Shown one piece after another: positions 1-6,650 of a DNA stretch of 6,664 nt; the first letter of the stretch is position 1, and each line of letters opens with the position of its first letter. The position numbers and the translations under genes were made by a program. The notes below the pieces were generated by a model. The model ran no database searches. It was not told where the DNA came from and saw only the letters and a program-made list of their open reading frames with translations. Location: NCBI GenBank assembly GCA_030641695.1, contig DAOWGY010000187.1, positions 1-6,664 of the forward strand. Direction: 5' to 3'. This DNA comes from Gammaproteobacteria bacterium. Lineage in GTDB: Bacteria; Pseudomonadota; Gammaproteobacteria; Steroidobacterales; Woeseiaceae.

Positions 1-20
1 AGGGCTCTGACCCCTTTTTT
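1..20 (+). terminator. Possible weak terminator or repeat edge
   Basis: The first bases read AGGG, a short spacer, CCCT and then a run of T, which could form a 4-bp hairpin with a T tail for a gene arriving from the left. The stem is short and the window starts here, so any longer stem is cut off. Read on the minus strand, the motif AGGGGTCAGAGCCCT follows directly after the stop codon of the DUF924 gene. Motifs of the GGGGTCAGA type recur near REP-associated transposases in some gammaproteobacteria; that link comes from memory and is not shown here. Confidence 0.25.
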
Positions 21-681
21 AACCCTGTCCGAAGTCCGGTGCATCGTTGGCAAGATACTCGTTCTCTTCGGGCGTGTTGTCGCGCTCGAGCAGCTGGTTG
101 CTGTGTGGGAAGCGGCCGAACTTCTCGACGATGTCGCGGTGGAGTTCGGCGAACTGGGCTATGGTCAGGAAGGTCTCGTAGTACGTCGGCGATACCGCCT
201 CGGCGAGCTTGGTGTATAGCTCGACGGACTTCGCCTGCACCTTGCGTGACTCGGTGTGTTGCAGCGGCATGTAGAAAAACGCCCGCTGTATGGGCGTCAG
301 GCCCTGGTCCTTCTTCTCCATCGCGCCTTCCACACAAAGCTTGAGGGCAACCTTGTCTTTCTCGTATGCCTTGGCGCTGTTGCGATAAATGTTGCGACGA
401 AACTGGTCGAGCAACAGAATTAATGCCAGCCGGCCGTGGGGTTCATGCGCCCAGTGGTCGAGTTTGCCCGTTGACGCCCGCTCCACGTCAGCGGCGAACT
501 CCTGCTGGATCTCGTGATCGAAGGTCGGGTCCCCTCCGAACCAGATGTCCATGCGATGGTCGATCTGCGGAGCGCTCAGCGCCTGCTCCTTGAACCAGAA
601 AGCGAGTATTGCATCGATGCGAACCTGGTCGTCATCGGTGATCGTCGCATCCATGCTCTCTGAAAGAAGTTTGACGGACAT
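19..681 (-). CDS. DUF924 family protein
   Basis: This 220-residue, probably cytoplasmic protein belongs to the DUF924 family (Pfam PF06041), whose members are thought to fold as a TPR-like helical array and have no established biochemical role. The family signature is clear: ILAFWF at residues 25-30, WFGGDP at 47-52, LLLDQFRRNIYR at 89-100, FFYMPLQHTES at 135-145, and HRDIVEKFGRFPHSN at 181-195 followed by the usual TPEE. Length is normal for the family and no signal peptide or membrane segment is visible. An in-frame stop at 730-732 limits the start to Met1 (position 681) or Met10 (position 654). The family core begins near residue 20, so either start gives a whole domain, and each has only a weak purine-rich stretch (GAGAGA or AGAGAG) upstream. 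The gene is transcribed away from the lipoprotein pair and appears monocistronic within the window. The stop codon TAA lies in the A/T run at the left edge. Confidence 0.92.
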   Translation of the reverse strand: MSVKLLSESMDATITDDDQVRIDAILAFWFKEQALSAPQIDHRMDIWFGGDPTFDHEIQQEFAADVERASTGKLDHWAHEPHGRLALILLLDQFRRNIYRNSAKAYEKDKVALKLCVEGAMEKKDQGLTPIQRAFFYMPLQHTESRKVQAKSVELYTKLAEAVSPTYYETFLTIAQFAELHRDIVEKFGRFPHSNQLLERDNTPEENEYLANDAPDFGQG

Positions 682-726
682 TGCGTGTCTCTCGGTCGCT
701 CTGCAAAGGCGTGTGCTTAAGGCCCA

Positions 727-756
727 ATATTACGGTGAAAGTGCGAACTGCGTCAC
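727..756 (-). promoter_or_regulatory. Candidate sigma-70 promoter for the DUF924 gene
   Basis: On the minus strand, GTGACG (plus 751-756) and TAATAT (plus 727-732) are separated by 18 bases. Each matches the sigma-70 hexamers at 4 of 6 positions. Transcription would start near 720 and leave a leader of about 40 bases before Met1. A short inverted repeat, AACTG-cgtca-CAGTT (746-760), covers the -35 element and could be an operator. This is a reading by eye with modest hexamer matches. Confidence 0.35.
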
Positions 757-809
757 AGTTTGACCCCCATCGACCCTATGGTGAGGGCATTCTCAGTAGA
801 CTTTAGCAG

Positions 810-1301
810 ATGATGGCCGACGCATCCGACATCAGGGCGCTCGCCAGACCGAGGGATTGGCGCCCTCTATTTATCGCGTTTGTTTGCGCGGGCCTGTTTG
901 CGTGTGGCGGTCCGACGAGCGGCCCCGAAGAGCAGATTTACGCATGGGTCGATCGCGGCCAGGAAGCGGCCGAAAGCAAGGCCCGCGGCGATCTCGTCGA
1001 CATGATCTCGCCAACTTATGCCGATGCCCGCGGTAATTCGCGTGACGACATTGAGAATCTTTTTCGCTTCTATTTTCTGCGCAGCAAAGAGGTCGCACTG
1101 CTGGTCAGCGTCGACGACATCGAGGTCATCGACGACACAGCAGCCGAAGTGATGCTCACAGTCGGCATGGGTGCCACCACAGACAGTACACTGGGATTCA
1201 ATGCTGATGCGTATCACTTCGCGCTCGAACTCGAGCGTGACGGTGACGAGTGGTTGCTGGTCAGCGGGCGCTGGAATGATTTCGGCGATGCGTTGCGATA
1301 G
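810..1301 (+). CDS. NTF2-like (SnoaL-like) lipoprotein, function unknown
   Basis: This predicted 163-residue lipoprotein has a positively charged N-terminus (R9, R13, R15, R18), a hydrophobic stretch at 20-31 and a lipobox L29-F30-A31-C32. Cys32 would be the lipidated first mature residue. It is followed by Gly-Gly rather than Asp, which fits sorting to the outer membrane. The mature part of about 130 residues resembles the small NTF2/SnoaL-like alpha+beta barrel: an early helix with EEQIYAWVDRGQEAA, a second helix region with RDDIENLFRFYF, then beta strands ending in HFALELERDGDEWLLVSGRW. Such domains may bind ligands or act as scaffolds, and no catalytic set can be assigned here. An in-frame TAG at 804-806 restricts the start to Met1 (810) or Met2 (813); no strong Shine-Dalgarno sequence precedes them. 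The gene is probably co-transcribed with the LEA-type lipoprotein gene 9 bases downstream. The lipoprotein call is firmer than the fold call. Confidence 0.8.
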   Translation: MMADASDIRALARPRDWRPLFIAFVCAGLFACGGPTSGPEEQIYAWVDRGQEAAESKARGDLVDMISPTYADARGNSRDDIENLFRFYFLRSKEVALLVSVDDIEVIDDTAAEVMLTVGMGATTDSTLGFNADAYHFALELERDGDEWLLVSGRWNDFGDALR

Positions 1302-1305
1302 GAGG
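1300..1305 (+). promoter_or_regulatory. Strong ribosome binding site overlapping the upstream stop codon
   Basis: AGGAGG lies 5 bases before the ATG at 1311, and its first two bases are the last two of the TAG that ends the NTF2-like gene. Termination of one gene therefore places a ribosome on the initiation site of the next, an arrangement that favours translational coupling. It also supports Met1 over Met10 as the start of the LEA-type gene. Confidence 0.8.
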
Positions 1306-1310
1306 TCGCT

Positions 1311-1814
1311 ATGAACAATACAGCCAGCTTCAGGTACATGGGTCTCGGCGCAATTGTCGTCGGCTTGCTGACAGGCTGCGCGAGCACAGCCAGCCTCGTC
1401 GATGCACCACAAGTCAATCTTCGCAATGTGGAAGTTACGGAGATGGATCTCAACAGCCAGACCTTCCTGCTCGATTTCGACGTAATCAATCCGAATCCGT
1501 TTCCATTGCCGATTCGATCTGTGAGCTATGGTGTCGAACTCGATGGTCATCGCTTTGCAAGTGGTGAGACGCAGGGTGCATTCACAGTGCCGGCAAGCAG
1601 TGATGGCTCGTTTGCCATCAGTGTCGATCTGAATCTCTTGCGGACAGCGCCGCAGTTGATGTTCATCGTCCGCAACGGCGTGTACCGGGATATTCCCTAC
1701 ACATTGAAGGGCCGTTTCGACATCGACATACCCTTCACGAGCCCCGTGTCATTCAATACTACCGGCGTCATTCGCCTCCACGCTGCTGCGCTATCCGCAG
1801 AAAGCAAGCGTTAG
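1311..1814 (+). CDS. LEA type 2 family lipoprotein
   Basis: This 167-residue lipoprotein carries a LEA_2 (LEA14/WHy-type) domain, a beta-sandwich first known from plant late-embryogenesis proteins and common as small lipoproteins in proteobacteria. The signal peptide is hydrophobic at residues 10-21 and ends in the lipobox L20-T21-G22-C23; Ala24 after the cysteine fits the outer membrane. The mature domain has the expected order: VNLRNVEVTEMDLNSQTFLLDFDVINPNP, with the family hallmark N60-P61-N62-P63-F64-P65-L66-P67, then SYGVELDGHRFASGE, a polar PASSDGSFAISVDLNL strand, and the YTLKGRFDIDIPF strand near the C-terminus. Proposed roles in the family (desiccation or stress protection, lipid or protein binding) are not proven for bacterial members. 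It sits 9 bases behind the NTF2-like gene, in the same frame, and has a strong ribosome binding site. A hairpin starts 3 bases after the stop codon. Confidence 0.9.
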   Translation: MNNTASFRYMGLGAIVVGLLTGCASTASLVDAPQVNLRNVEVTEMDLNSQTFLLDFDVINPNPFPLPIRSVSYGVELDGHRFASGETQGAFTVPASSDGSFAISVDLNLLRTAPQLMFIVRNGVYRDIPYTLKGRFDIDIPFTSPVSFNTTGVIRLHAAALSAESKR

Positions 1815-1816
1815 TA

Positions 1817-1841
1817 GTCCATCAAGGTTGTATTGATGGAC
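1817..1841 (+). terminator. 9-bp perfect hairpin after the lipoprotein pair
   Basis: GTCCATCAA (1817-1825) and TTGATGGAC (1833-1841) are exact inverted copies with a 7-base loop, beginning 3 bases after the stop codon of the LEA-type gene. The position suggests an mRNA 3' end. No T run follows, so it is not a textbook intrinsic terminator. It may instead stabilise the 3' end of the message or mark a Rho-dependent end. Confidence 0.5.
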
Positions 1842-1856
1842 CACCAGCGTCATCGC

Positions 1857-1878
1857 CATGGTTACGCGCGTAACCATG
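1857..1878. repeat. Perfect 22-bp palindrome
   Basis: The half-site CATGGTTACGC is followed at once by its exact reverse complement, GCGTAACCATG, with no spacer and no mismatch. It lies 42 bases after the LEA-type stop codon and 188 bases before the gltB start. Two readings are possible: a binding site for a dimeric repressor of the TetR or similar kind, or a very tight hairpin adding to the transcription end of the lipoprotein operon. The lack of a loop and of a T run makes a binding site at least as likely. Confidence 0.6.
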
Positions 1879-1895
1879 AGCGGGGCTCGCGGGTG

Positions 1896-1914
1896 AGTGT
1901 GGCCAGACCTCACT
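1896..1914 (+). repeat. Imperfect hairpin followed at a distance by a T run
   Basis: AGTGTGG (1896-1902) pairs with CCTCACT (1908-1914) at 6 of 7 positions, with one T-T mismatch and a 5-base loop. A run of five T follows at 1924-1928, 9 bases after the stem. That gap is too wide for a standard intrinsic terminator, so the role is uncertain. Confidence 0.3.
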
Positions 1915-1936
1915 AAACTGCTGTTTTTAAACGCCT

Positions 1937-1979
1937 TACTGCGCCGCAGTAGCGAGTTTCGAAGATCGTGACATATACT
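1937..1979 (+). promoter_or_regulatory. Candidate gltB promoter with an upstream dyad
   Basis: TATACT at 1974-1979 matches the sigma-70 -10 consensus at 5 of 6 positions. No good -35 stands at the right distance (TAGCGA at 1950-1955 matches 3 of 6), which would suit an activator-dependent promoter. A dyad, TACTGC-gcc-GCAGTA (1937-1951), occupies the place where a regulator near -35 would sit. GATCG (1964-1968) and CGATC (1980-1984) flank the -10 as a second inverted pair. Transcription would begin near 1986, giving a leader of about 80 bases before the gltB ATG. All of this is pattern reading without experimental support. Confidence 0.4.
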
Positions 1980-2066
1980 CGATCGTTCGGGTCGTCCGCT
2001 GGCAACGGCCCAAATCAATGGAGATAAACAACAGGGGACGCGTAGCGCGCGCTCCTCAGGGCGACT

Positions 2067-5000
2067 ATGACCGAGCCTTCCGGACAACGAGTTGCACAGG
2101 GTCTGTACGATCCCGCCTTCGAGCGTGACAGCTGTGGTTTCGGGCTGATCGCGAATCTCGACGATATGCCAAGCCACTGGGTGGTGGAGACAGCTATCTC
2201 CGCGCTCGCCCGCCTCACGCATCGTGGCGCCGTCGCAGCCGATGGCAAGACCGGCGACGGCTGTGGCTTGCTGATGAAGTTTCCGGGGAGCTTCCTGCGC
2301 GCGGTCGGTGAGGTGCAGGGCTTCAAACTTGCGGAACGATTTGCGGCGGGTGCCGTGTTCCTGAGTCACGATGATGCCGTTGCCAGTGCGGCGCGCAAGG
2401 TCATCGAGCAAGCCATCGGTGAAATCGGCCTCGAGGTTGCCGGATGGCGCGAAGTTCCGACCGACCCCTCCGTCTGCGGTGAACTTGCACTGCAGACCTT
2501 GCCGCGCATCGAGCAGGTATTTGTTAACGCGCTCGAGCACATGCCACGCGGCCGATTCAATCGCCGTCTGTTTCTCGCGCGTCGTCGCGCCGAGAATCGC
2601 ATCAGCGACGAGGAGACCTATATAGCGAGCCTGTCGTCGGTGACGATCAGCTACAAGGGCATGATCATGCCTGCTGTTCTGCCCGACTTTTACCCGGACC
2701 TGCGTGATCCGCGTCTGGAGTCGTCGGTGTGTATTTTCCACCAGCGTTTCTCGACCAACACGCTGCCGGAGTGGCGACTGGCGCAGCCGTTTCGTTTTCT
2801 TGCTCACAACGGTGAGATCAACACGATCCAGGGCAACCGCAACTGGGCGCAGACGCGGGCAAAGAATTTTCGATCAGACAAGCTTGACGACATCTCCGAC
2901 CTCGATCCGATCATCTCCCTGACGGGATCGGATTCATCAAGCCTGGACAACATGCTCGAGGTGCTGCGTGCGGGTGGCATGGACGTCTTGCAGGGTATGC
3001 GCCTCCTGCTGCCGCCGGCGTGGCAGACCGTGGATGACATCGACCCGGAAGTTCGTGCGTTCTACGAGTTCTTCGATTGCCAGATGGAGCCCTGGGACGG
3101 GCCGGCCGGCATCGTGCTGACCGATGGCCGCTACGCGGCCTGCTGCCTGGATCGCAACGGTCTGCGGCCGGCGCGCTATGTCATCACCGAAGATCGCCAT
3201 ATCACGATCGCGTCCGAAATCGGCGTATACGACTACGACGAGAAAGACGTGGTGCAAAAAGGCCGGCTGGGTCCCGGTGAGATGCTCGCCGTCGACCTTG
3301 TCAACGGCGTGTTGCTCGACAACGATGAGATTCACGATGTCCTGAAGACGCGCGCACCCTACAAGAAGTGGTTGAAGCGCGGCGTGCGGTATCTCGATTC
3401 GGAATTGATCGACACGCATACGGCGGCCGAACCGTTCGATCCGCCGACGCTGGCCATATTTCAAAAAATGTTCAACATGAGCCGCGAGGAAATCAACGAT
3501 ATCATTGCGGTGCTGGCGAAGGCCGAGAGGGAGGCCGTCGGTTCCATGGGCGACGATACGCCCATGGCTGTTTTGTCGAGTAAGGTGCGTTCACCGTTCG
3601 ACTATTTTCGCCAGCAGTTTGCGCAGGTGACGAACCCGCCGATCGATTCGCTGCGTGAGCGCATCGTCATGTCACTGCAGACGAACATCGGGCGTGAGTC
3701 TAGCCTCTTTGACATCGGTCCCGAGCATGCCGAGCAGGTGATCATGAACTCGCCGGTGCTATCGCAGAGAAAGCTCCGCCAGTTGCTCGGCCCGGACCTG
3801 TATGGCGATACCCACGAGTTCATCGCACTCAATGTGGACGAGGACCTGTCGTTGCCTGCAGCACTCGACGCAATCTGCAAACATGCAGAGGATGCCGTCA
3901 GGAGCGGCAAGCTCATTATTATTCTGAGCGACCGCTATCTCGAACGCGGTAAGTTGCCAGTGCACGCCTTGCTCGCAACCGGGGCCGTGCACCATCACCT
4001 CGTTGCACTGGGACTGCGTTGCGACGCGAATATCATCGTTGAAACCGGCGTCGCGCGTGACCCGCACCACTTCGCCTGCCTGATTGGCTACGGTGCGACG
4101 GCCGTGTACCCCTACCTCGTGTATCAGTCGCTGCACGACATCGGCAAGCGCGGCAATATCGACAAACAACAGCAGCTCGGGCGCAGCTATCGCCGCGGCA
4201 TTCGCAAGGGACTGTTCAAGGTCATGTCGAAGATGGGCATCTCTTCGATTTCGAGTTATCGCGGCGCACAGTTGTTCGAGATCGTCGGGCTCGGTGACGA
4301 GATCGTCGATCGCTGCTTCAAGGGCACGACATCGCGTATTCAGGGTTCGGGTTTCGACGATCTGCTGAGCGATCAGCGTGCGCTGTCGGTGCTGGCGTGG
4401 GAGCCGCGCGAACCGATTACCCAGGGCGGCTTACTGAAATACGTTCATGGCGGCGAGTACCATTGTTACAACCCCGACGTCATCGCCACGTTACAGGCGG
4501 CAGTACGTACCGGTGACTACGAGCGCTACCGCTCGTACGCGGAGCTCGTCAACGACCGACCGGTGGCGACATTGCGAGACCTCATGCACCTGAAACCTGC
4601 CGGGCCGGCGGTGCCACTGGAAGAGGTAGAGCCGGTCGAGGCGATTCTGCCGCGTTTCGACAGCGCCGGCATGTCGCTCGGCGCCCTGTCGCCCGAGGCG
4701 CACGAGGCGCTCGCAATTGCGATGAATCGAATCGGCGCACGCTCGAATTCCGGCGAGGGCGGTGAGGACCCGGCGCGCTACGGCAGTCAGCGCATGTCGA
4801 AAATCAAGCAAATTGCGTCGGGCCGTTTTGGTGTCACGGCAGAGTACCTCGTCAATGCCGAGGTAATACAGATAAAGATTGCACAGGGCGCGAAGCCCGG
4901 CGAGGGTGGGCAACTGCCGGGTCACAAGGTCACCGACCTAATAGCGCGGCTGCGTTACGCGAAACCCGGCGTCGGTCTGATATCGCCGCCTCCGCATCAC

Positions 5001-6530
5001 GACATTTATTCGATTGAAGATCTCGCGCAGCTGATCTTCGATCTCAAGCAGGTCAACCCGGACGCACTCGTCTCGGTCAAGCTCGTCGCAGAGCCTGGCG
5101 TCGGTACGGTCGCCGCCGGCGTGGTCAAGGCCTACGCGGACCTGATTACGATCTCGGGTTATGATGGCGGCACGGGCGCGAGCCCGCTGAGTTCGGTCAA
5201 GTACGCGGGCAGTCCCTGGGAACTCGGCTTATCCGAGGCGCACCAGGTGCTGCGCGTGAACAACATGCGGCACAAGGTTCGATTGCAGACTGATGGTGGA
5301 TTGAAGACCGGACTCGACGTCGTCAAGGCGGCGCTTCTTGGTGCAGAGAGTTTCGGTTTCGGTACCGGACCGATGGTGGCGCTCGGCTGCAAGTACCTGC
5401 GTATCTGTCACCTCAACAATTGTGCGACGGGCGTTGCAACACAGAACAATGTGCTGCGCAGTGATTATTTCACCGGCCTGCCCGAGATGGTCATCAATTT
5501 TTTCCGTTTTGTCGCCGAGGAGGTACGGGAGCAGATGGCGGCACTCGGTGTTCGTTCTTTCGATGAACTCATCGGCCGCGTCGACCTGATCGAATTGCAG
5601 CAAGGCGATACGGAGCGACAGTCGAGGCTCGACCTGAGCCCGATCATCTCCGATCAGGGGCTTGCGAAAGATGCACCGCAATTCTGTACCGACCTTCGCA
5701 ATGACCCGTTCGACAAGGGCGAGCTCGCGGAAGAAATGCTGAACGCGACGTACCCGGCCATCGAGACGAAAGGTGGCGGCAGCTTCGAGTTCGACGTCTG
5801 CAACTATCATCGTTCGATCGGCGCTCGCCTGTCCGGCGAGATCGCACGACTGCATGGCAACGAGGGCATGCGCGATGCACCGATTGATATTCGCCTCACC
5901 GGCACGGTCGGGCAGAGCTTCGGCGCGTGGAACGTATCGGGACTGAATCTCGACCTCGTCGGTGACGCCAACGATTACGTCGGCAAGGGCATGTCCGGTG
6001 GTCGCATTACCCTGCGTCCGCCGGGCGGAACCGCTTATGTCGCCAGGGAGACCGCGATCGTCGGCAACACCTGTCTCTACGGTGCAACCGGAGGACAATT
6101 ATTCGCCGCAGGGCGCGCCGGGGAACGGTTTGCAGTGCGTAACTCAGGGGCGACGGCCGTCATCGAGGGGTCCGGCGATCATTGCTGTGAATACATGACC
6201 GACGGTGTCGTCGTTGTGCTTGGGCGCACCGGCGTGAATTTCGGGGCGGGCATGACGGGTGGCTTCGCTTACGTACTCGACATCGATCGCGACTTCGTCG
6301 ATCGCTACAACCATGAGCTCATCGACATTCACCGCATCACTCCCGAGAGCATGGAAGCCCACCTGCATCATCTGCGCTTATTGATCATGTTGCATATCGA
6401 CGCGACGGGCAGCGAGTGGGGCGACATGATCCTCGACGATTACCGAACGTTTCTGACGAAGTTCTGGCTCGTCAAGCCGAAGGCAGCGGAGGGCGGCTCG
6501 TTGATCGAATCCCTGAGGCAAGCAGCATGA
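2067..6530 (+). CDS. gltB: Glutamate synthase large (alpha) subunit
   Basis: GltB is the cytoplasmic large subunit of NADPH-dependent glutamate synthase (GOGAT). It hydrolyses glutamine, channels the ammonia internally and, with electrons from GltD, reductively aminates 2-oxoglutarate to glutamate. The protein has 1487 residues, essentially the full length of enterobacterial GltB. Domain order: a short propeptide (1-22); a class II Ntn glutaminase domain with nucleophile Cys23 in ERDSCGFG, HQRFSTNT at 225-232 and NGEINT at 248-253; a central domain with FDYFRQQF at 511-518; an FMN/2-oxoglutarate barrel with SLGALS at 870-875, NSGEGGED at 894-901, KPGEGGQ at 943-949 and SGYDGGTGASP at 1030-1040; [3Fe-4S] ligands Cys1108, Cys1114 and Cys1119; and a C-terminal glycine-rich GXGXG helix domain with GTVGQSFG near 1279 and DYVGKGMSGG at 1303-1312. 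All key residues are present. An in-frame TAG at 2043-2045, with no other start codon after it, fixes Met1 at 2067; AGGG (2058-2061) is a modest ribosome binding site. Cys23 must be exposed by removal of the propeptide. Confidence 0.98.
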   Translation: MTEPSGQRVAQGLYDPAFERDSCGFGLIANLDDMPSHWVVETAISALARLTHRGAVAADGKTGDGCGLLMKFPGSFLRAVGEVQGFKLAERFAAGAVFLSHDDAVASAARKVIEQAIGEIGLEVAGWREVPTDPSVCGELALQTLPRIEQVFVNALEHMPRGRFNRRLFLARRRAENRISDEETYIASLSSVTISYKGMIMPAVLPDFYPDLRDPRLESSVCIFHQRFSTNTLPEWRLAQPFRFLAHNGEINTIQGNRNWAQTRAKNFRSDKLDDISDLDPIISLTGSDSSSLDNMLEVLRAGGMDVLQGMRLLLPPAWQTVDDIDPEVRAFYEFFDCQMEPWDGPAGIVLTDGRYAACCLDRNGLRPARYVITEDRHITIASEIGVYDYDEKDVVQKGRLGPGEMLAVDLVNGVLLDNDEIHDVLKTRAPYKKWLKRGVRYLDSELIDTHTAAEPFDPPTLAIFQKMFNMSREEINDIIAVLAKAEREAVGSMGDDTPMAVLSSKVRSPFDYFRQQFAQVTNPPIDSLRERIVMSLQTNIGRESSLFDIGPEHAEQVIMNSPVLSQRKLRQLLGPDLYGDTHEFIALNVDEDLSLPAALDAICKHAEDAVRSGKLIIILSDRYLERGKLPVHALLATGAVHHHLVALGLRCDANIIVETGVARDPHHFACLIGYGATAVYPYLVYQSLHDIGKRGNIDKQQQLGRSYRRGIRKGLFKVMSKMGISSISSYRGAQLFEIVGLGDEIVDRCFKGTTSRIQGSGFDDLLSDQRALSVLAWEPREPITQGGLLKYVHGGEYHCYNPDVIATLQAAVRTGDYERYRSYAELVNDRPVATLRDLMHLKPAGPAVPLEEVEPVEAILPRFDSAGMSLGALSPEAHEALAIAMNRIGARSNSGEGGEDPARYGSQRMSKIKQIASGRFGVTAEYLVNAEVIQIKIAQGAKPGEGGQLPGHKVTDLIARLRYAKPGVGLISPPPHHDIYSIEDLAQLIFDLKQVNPDALVSVKLVAEPGVGTVAAGVVKAYADLITISGYDGGTGASPLSSVKYAGSPWELGLSEAHQVLRVNNMRHKVRLQTDGGLKTGLDVVKAALLGAESFGFGTGPMVALGCKYLRICHLNNCATGVATQNNVLRSDYFTGLPEMVINFFRFVAEEVREQMAALGVRSFDELIGRVDLIELQQGDTERQSRLDLSPIISDQGLAKDAPQFCTDLRNDPFDKGELAEEMLNATYPAIETKGGGSFEFDVCNYHRSIGARLSGEIARLHGNEGMRDAPIDIRLTGTVGQSFGAWNVSGLNLDLVGDANDYVGKGMSGGRITLRPPGGTAYVARETAIVGNTCLYGATGGQLFAAGRAGERFAVRNSGATAVIEGSGDHCCEYMTDGVVVVLGRTGVNFGAGMTGGFAYVLDIDRDFVDRYNHELIDIHRITPESMEAHLHHLRLLIMLHIDATGSEWGDMILDDYRTFLTKFWLVKPKAAEGGSLIESLRQAA

Positions 6531-6534
6531 CTTT

Positions 6535-6563
6535 CTGTTGGAGTGGTTCTCGAACCGCGACTG
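6535..6563 (+). repeat. REP-type unit 1
   Basis: This 29-base unit starts 5 bases after the gltB stop codon. It has the form of a repetitive extragenic palindrome: a conserved 5' tag TGTTGGA, then a hairpin with arms GTGGTTC and GAACCGC around a 2-base loop (6543-6558), then a GA tail. It matches unit 3 at 24 of 29 positions. One stem pair is a G-T wobble. Its position right behind gltB means it would form a hairpin at the 3' end of the gltB reading frame in the mRNA. Confidence 0.75.
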
Positions 6564-6573
6564 CGATTAGGCC

Positions 6574-6602
6574 CGATCGCGCTGCAAGAAGCGCTCCAAC
6601 AG
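6574..6602 (-). repeat. REP-type unit 2, inverted
   Basis: On the minus strand this 29-base unit aligns without gaps to unit 3 (23 of 29 identical) and unit 1 (22 of 29). It keeps the 5' tag CTGTTGGAG and the CGCGA end. Its stem differs: positions 12 and 21 are C and G where units 1 and 3 have G and C, so the pair is preserved by a double change. One mismatch remains next to the innermost pair. With unit 1 it forms a head-to-head pair of the BIME kind. Confidence 0.72.
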
Positions 6603-6615
6603 GGCTCACTACTGG

Positions 6616-6644
6616 TTGTTGGAGCGGTTCTGGAACCGCGATAG
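6616..6644 (+). repeat. REP-type unit 3
   Basis: This third copy has the same orientation as unit 1 and the cleanest stem: GCGGTTC (6624-6630) and GAACCGC (6633-6639) around a 2-base loop. Pseudomonas and Xanthomonadales REPs share the layout of a GTnG tag, then GAGCGG, a palindrome and CGCGA. The unit ends inside a possible ribosome binding site, AGGTGG (6643-6648). A further inverted partner could lie beyond the window. Confidence 0.75.
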
Positions 6645-6650
6645 GTGGCA

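Noticed and set aside
867..1550. 227-codon open frame antisense to both lipoprotein genes
   Set aside because: The plus-strand frames have lipoboxes, a strong ribosome binding site and a family motif (NPNPFPLP); the antisense frame has none of these.
1985..2066. Riboswitch or sigma-54 promoter in the gltB leader
   Set aside because: I found no GG-N10-GC promoter core of the TGGCAC/TTGC type and no known riboswitch core; only a leader with weak ribosome-binding potential is visible.
1791..2807. 338-codon open frame on the minus strand across the gltB promoter and N-terminus
   Set aside because: It lies antisense to a certain gene and to the intergenic dyads, its translation shows no recognisable domain, and long antisense frames are expected in GC-rich coding DNA.
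4674..4691. SLGALS in place of the more usual SIGALS or SMGALS in the GltB FMN domain
   Set aside because: This is a conservative hydrophobic exchange, and every other flavin, Fe-S and glutaminase motif is intact, so it does not suggest altered function.
5229..6098. 289-codon open frame antisense to the gltB 3' half
   Set aside because: It is fully inside gltB and shows no domain or ribosome binding site of note; it is a by-product of codon bias.
6535..6644. Repeats at the right edge as a CRISPR array
   Set aside because: Units alternate in orientation, differ in sequence and have unequal spacing of 10 and 13 bases; this fits REP/BIME, not CRISPR.
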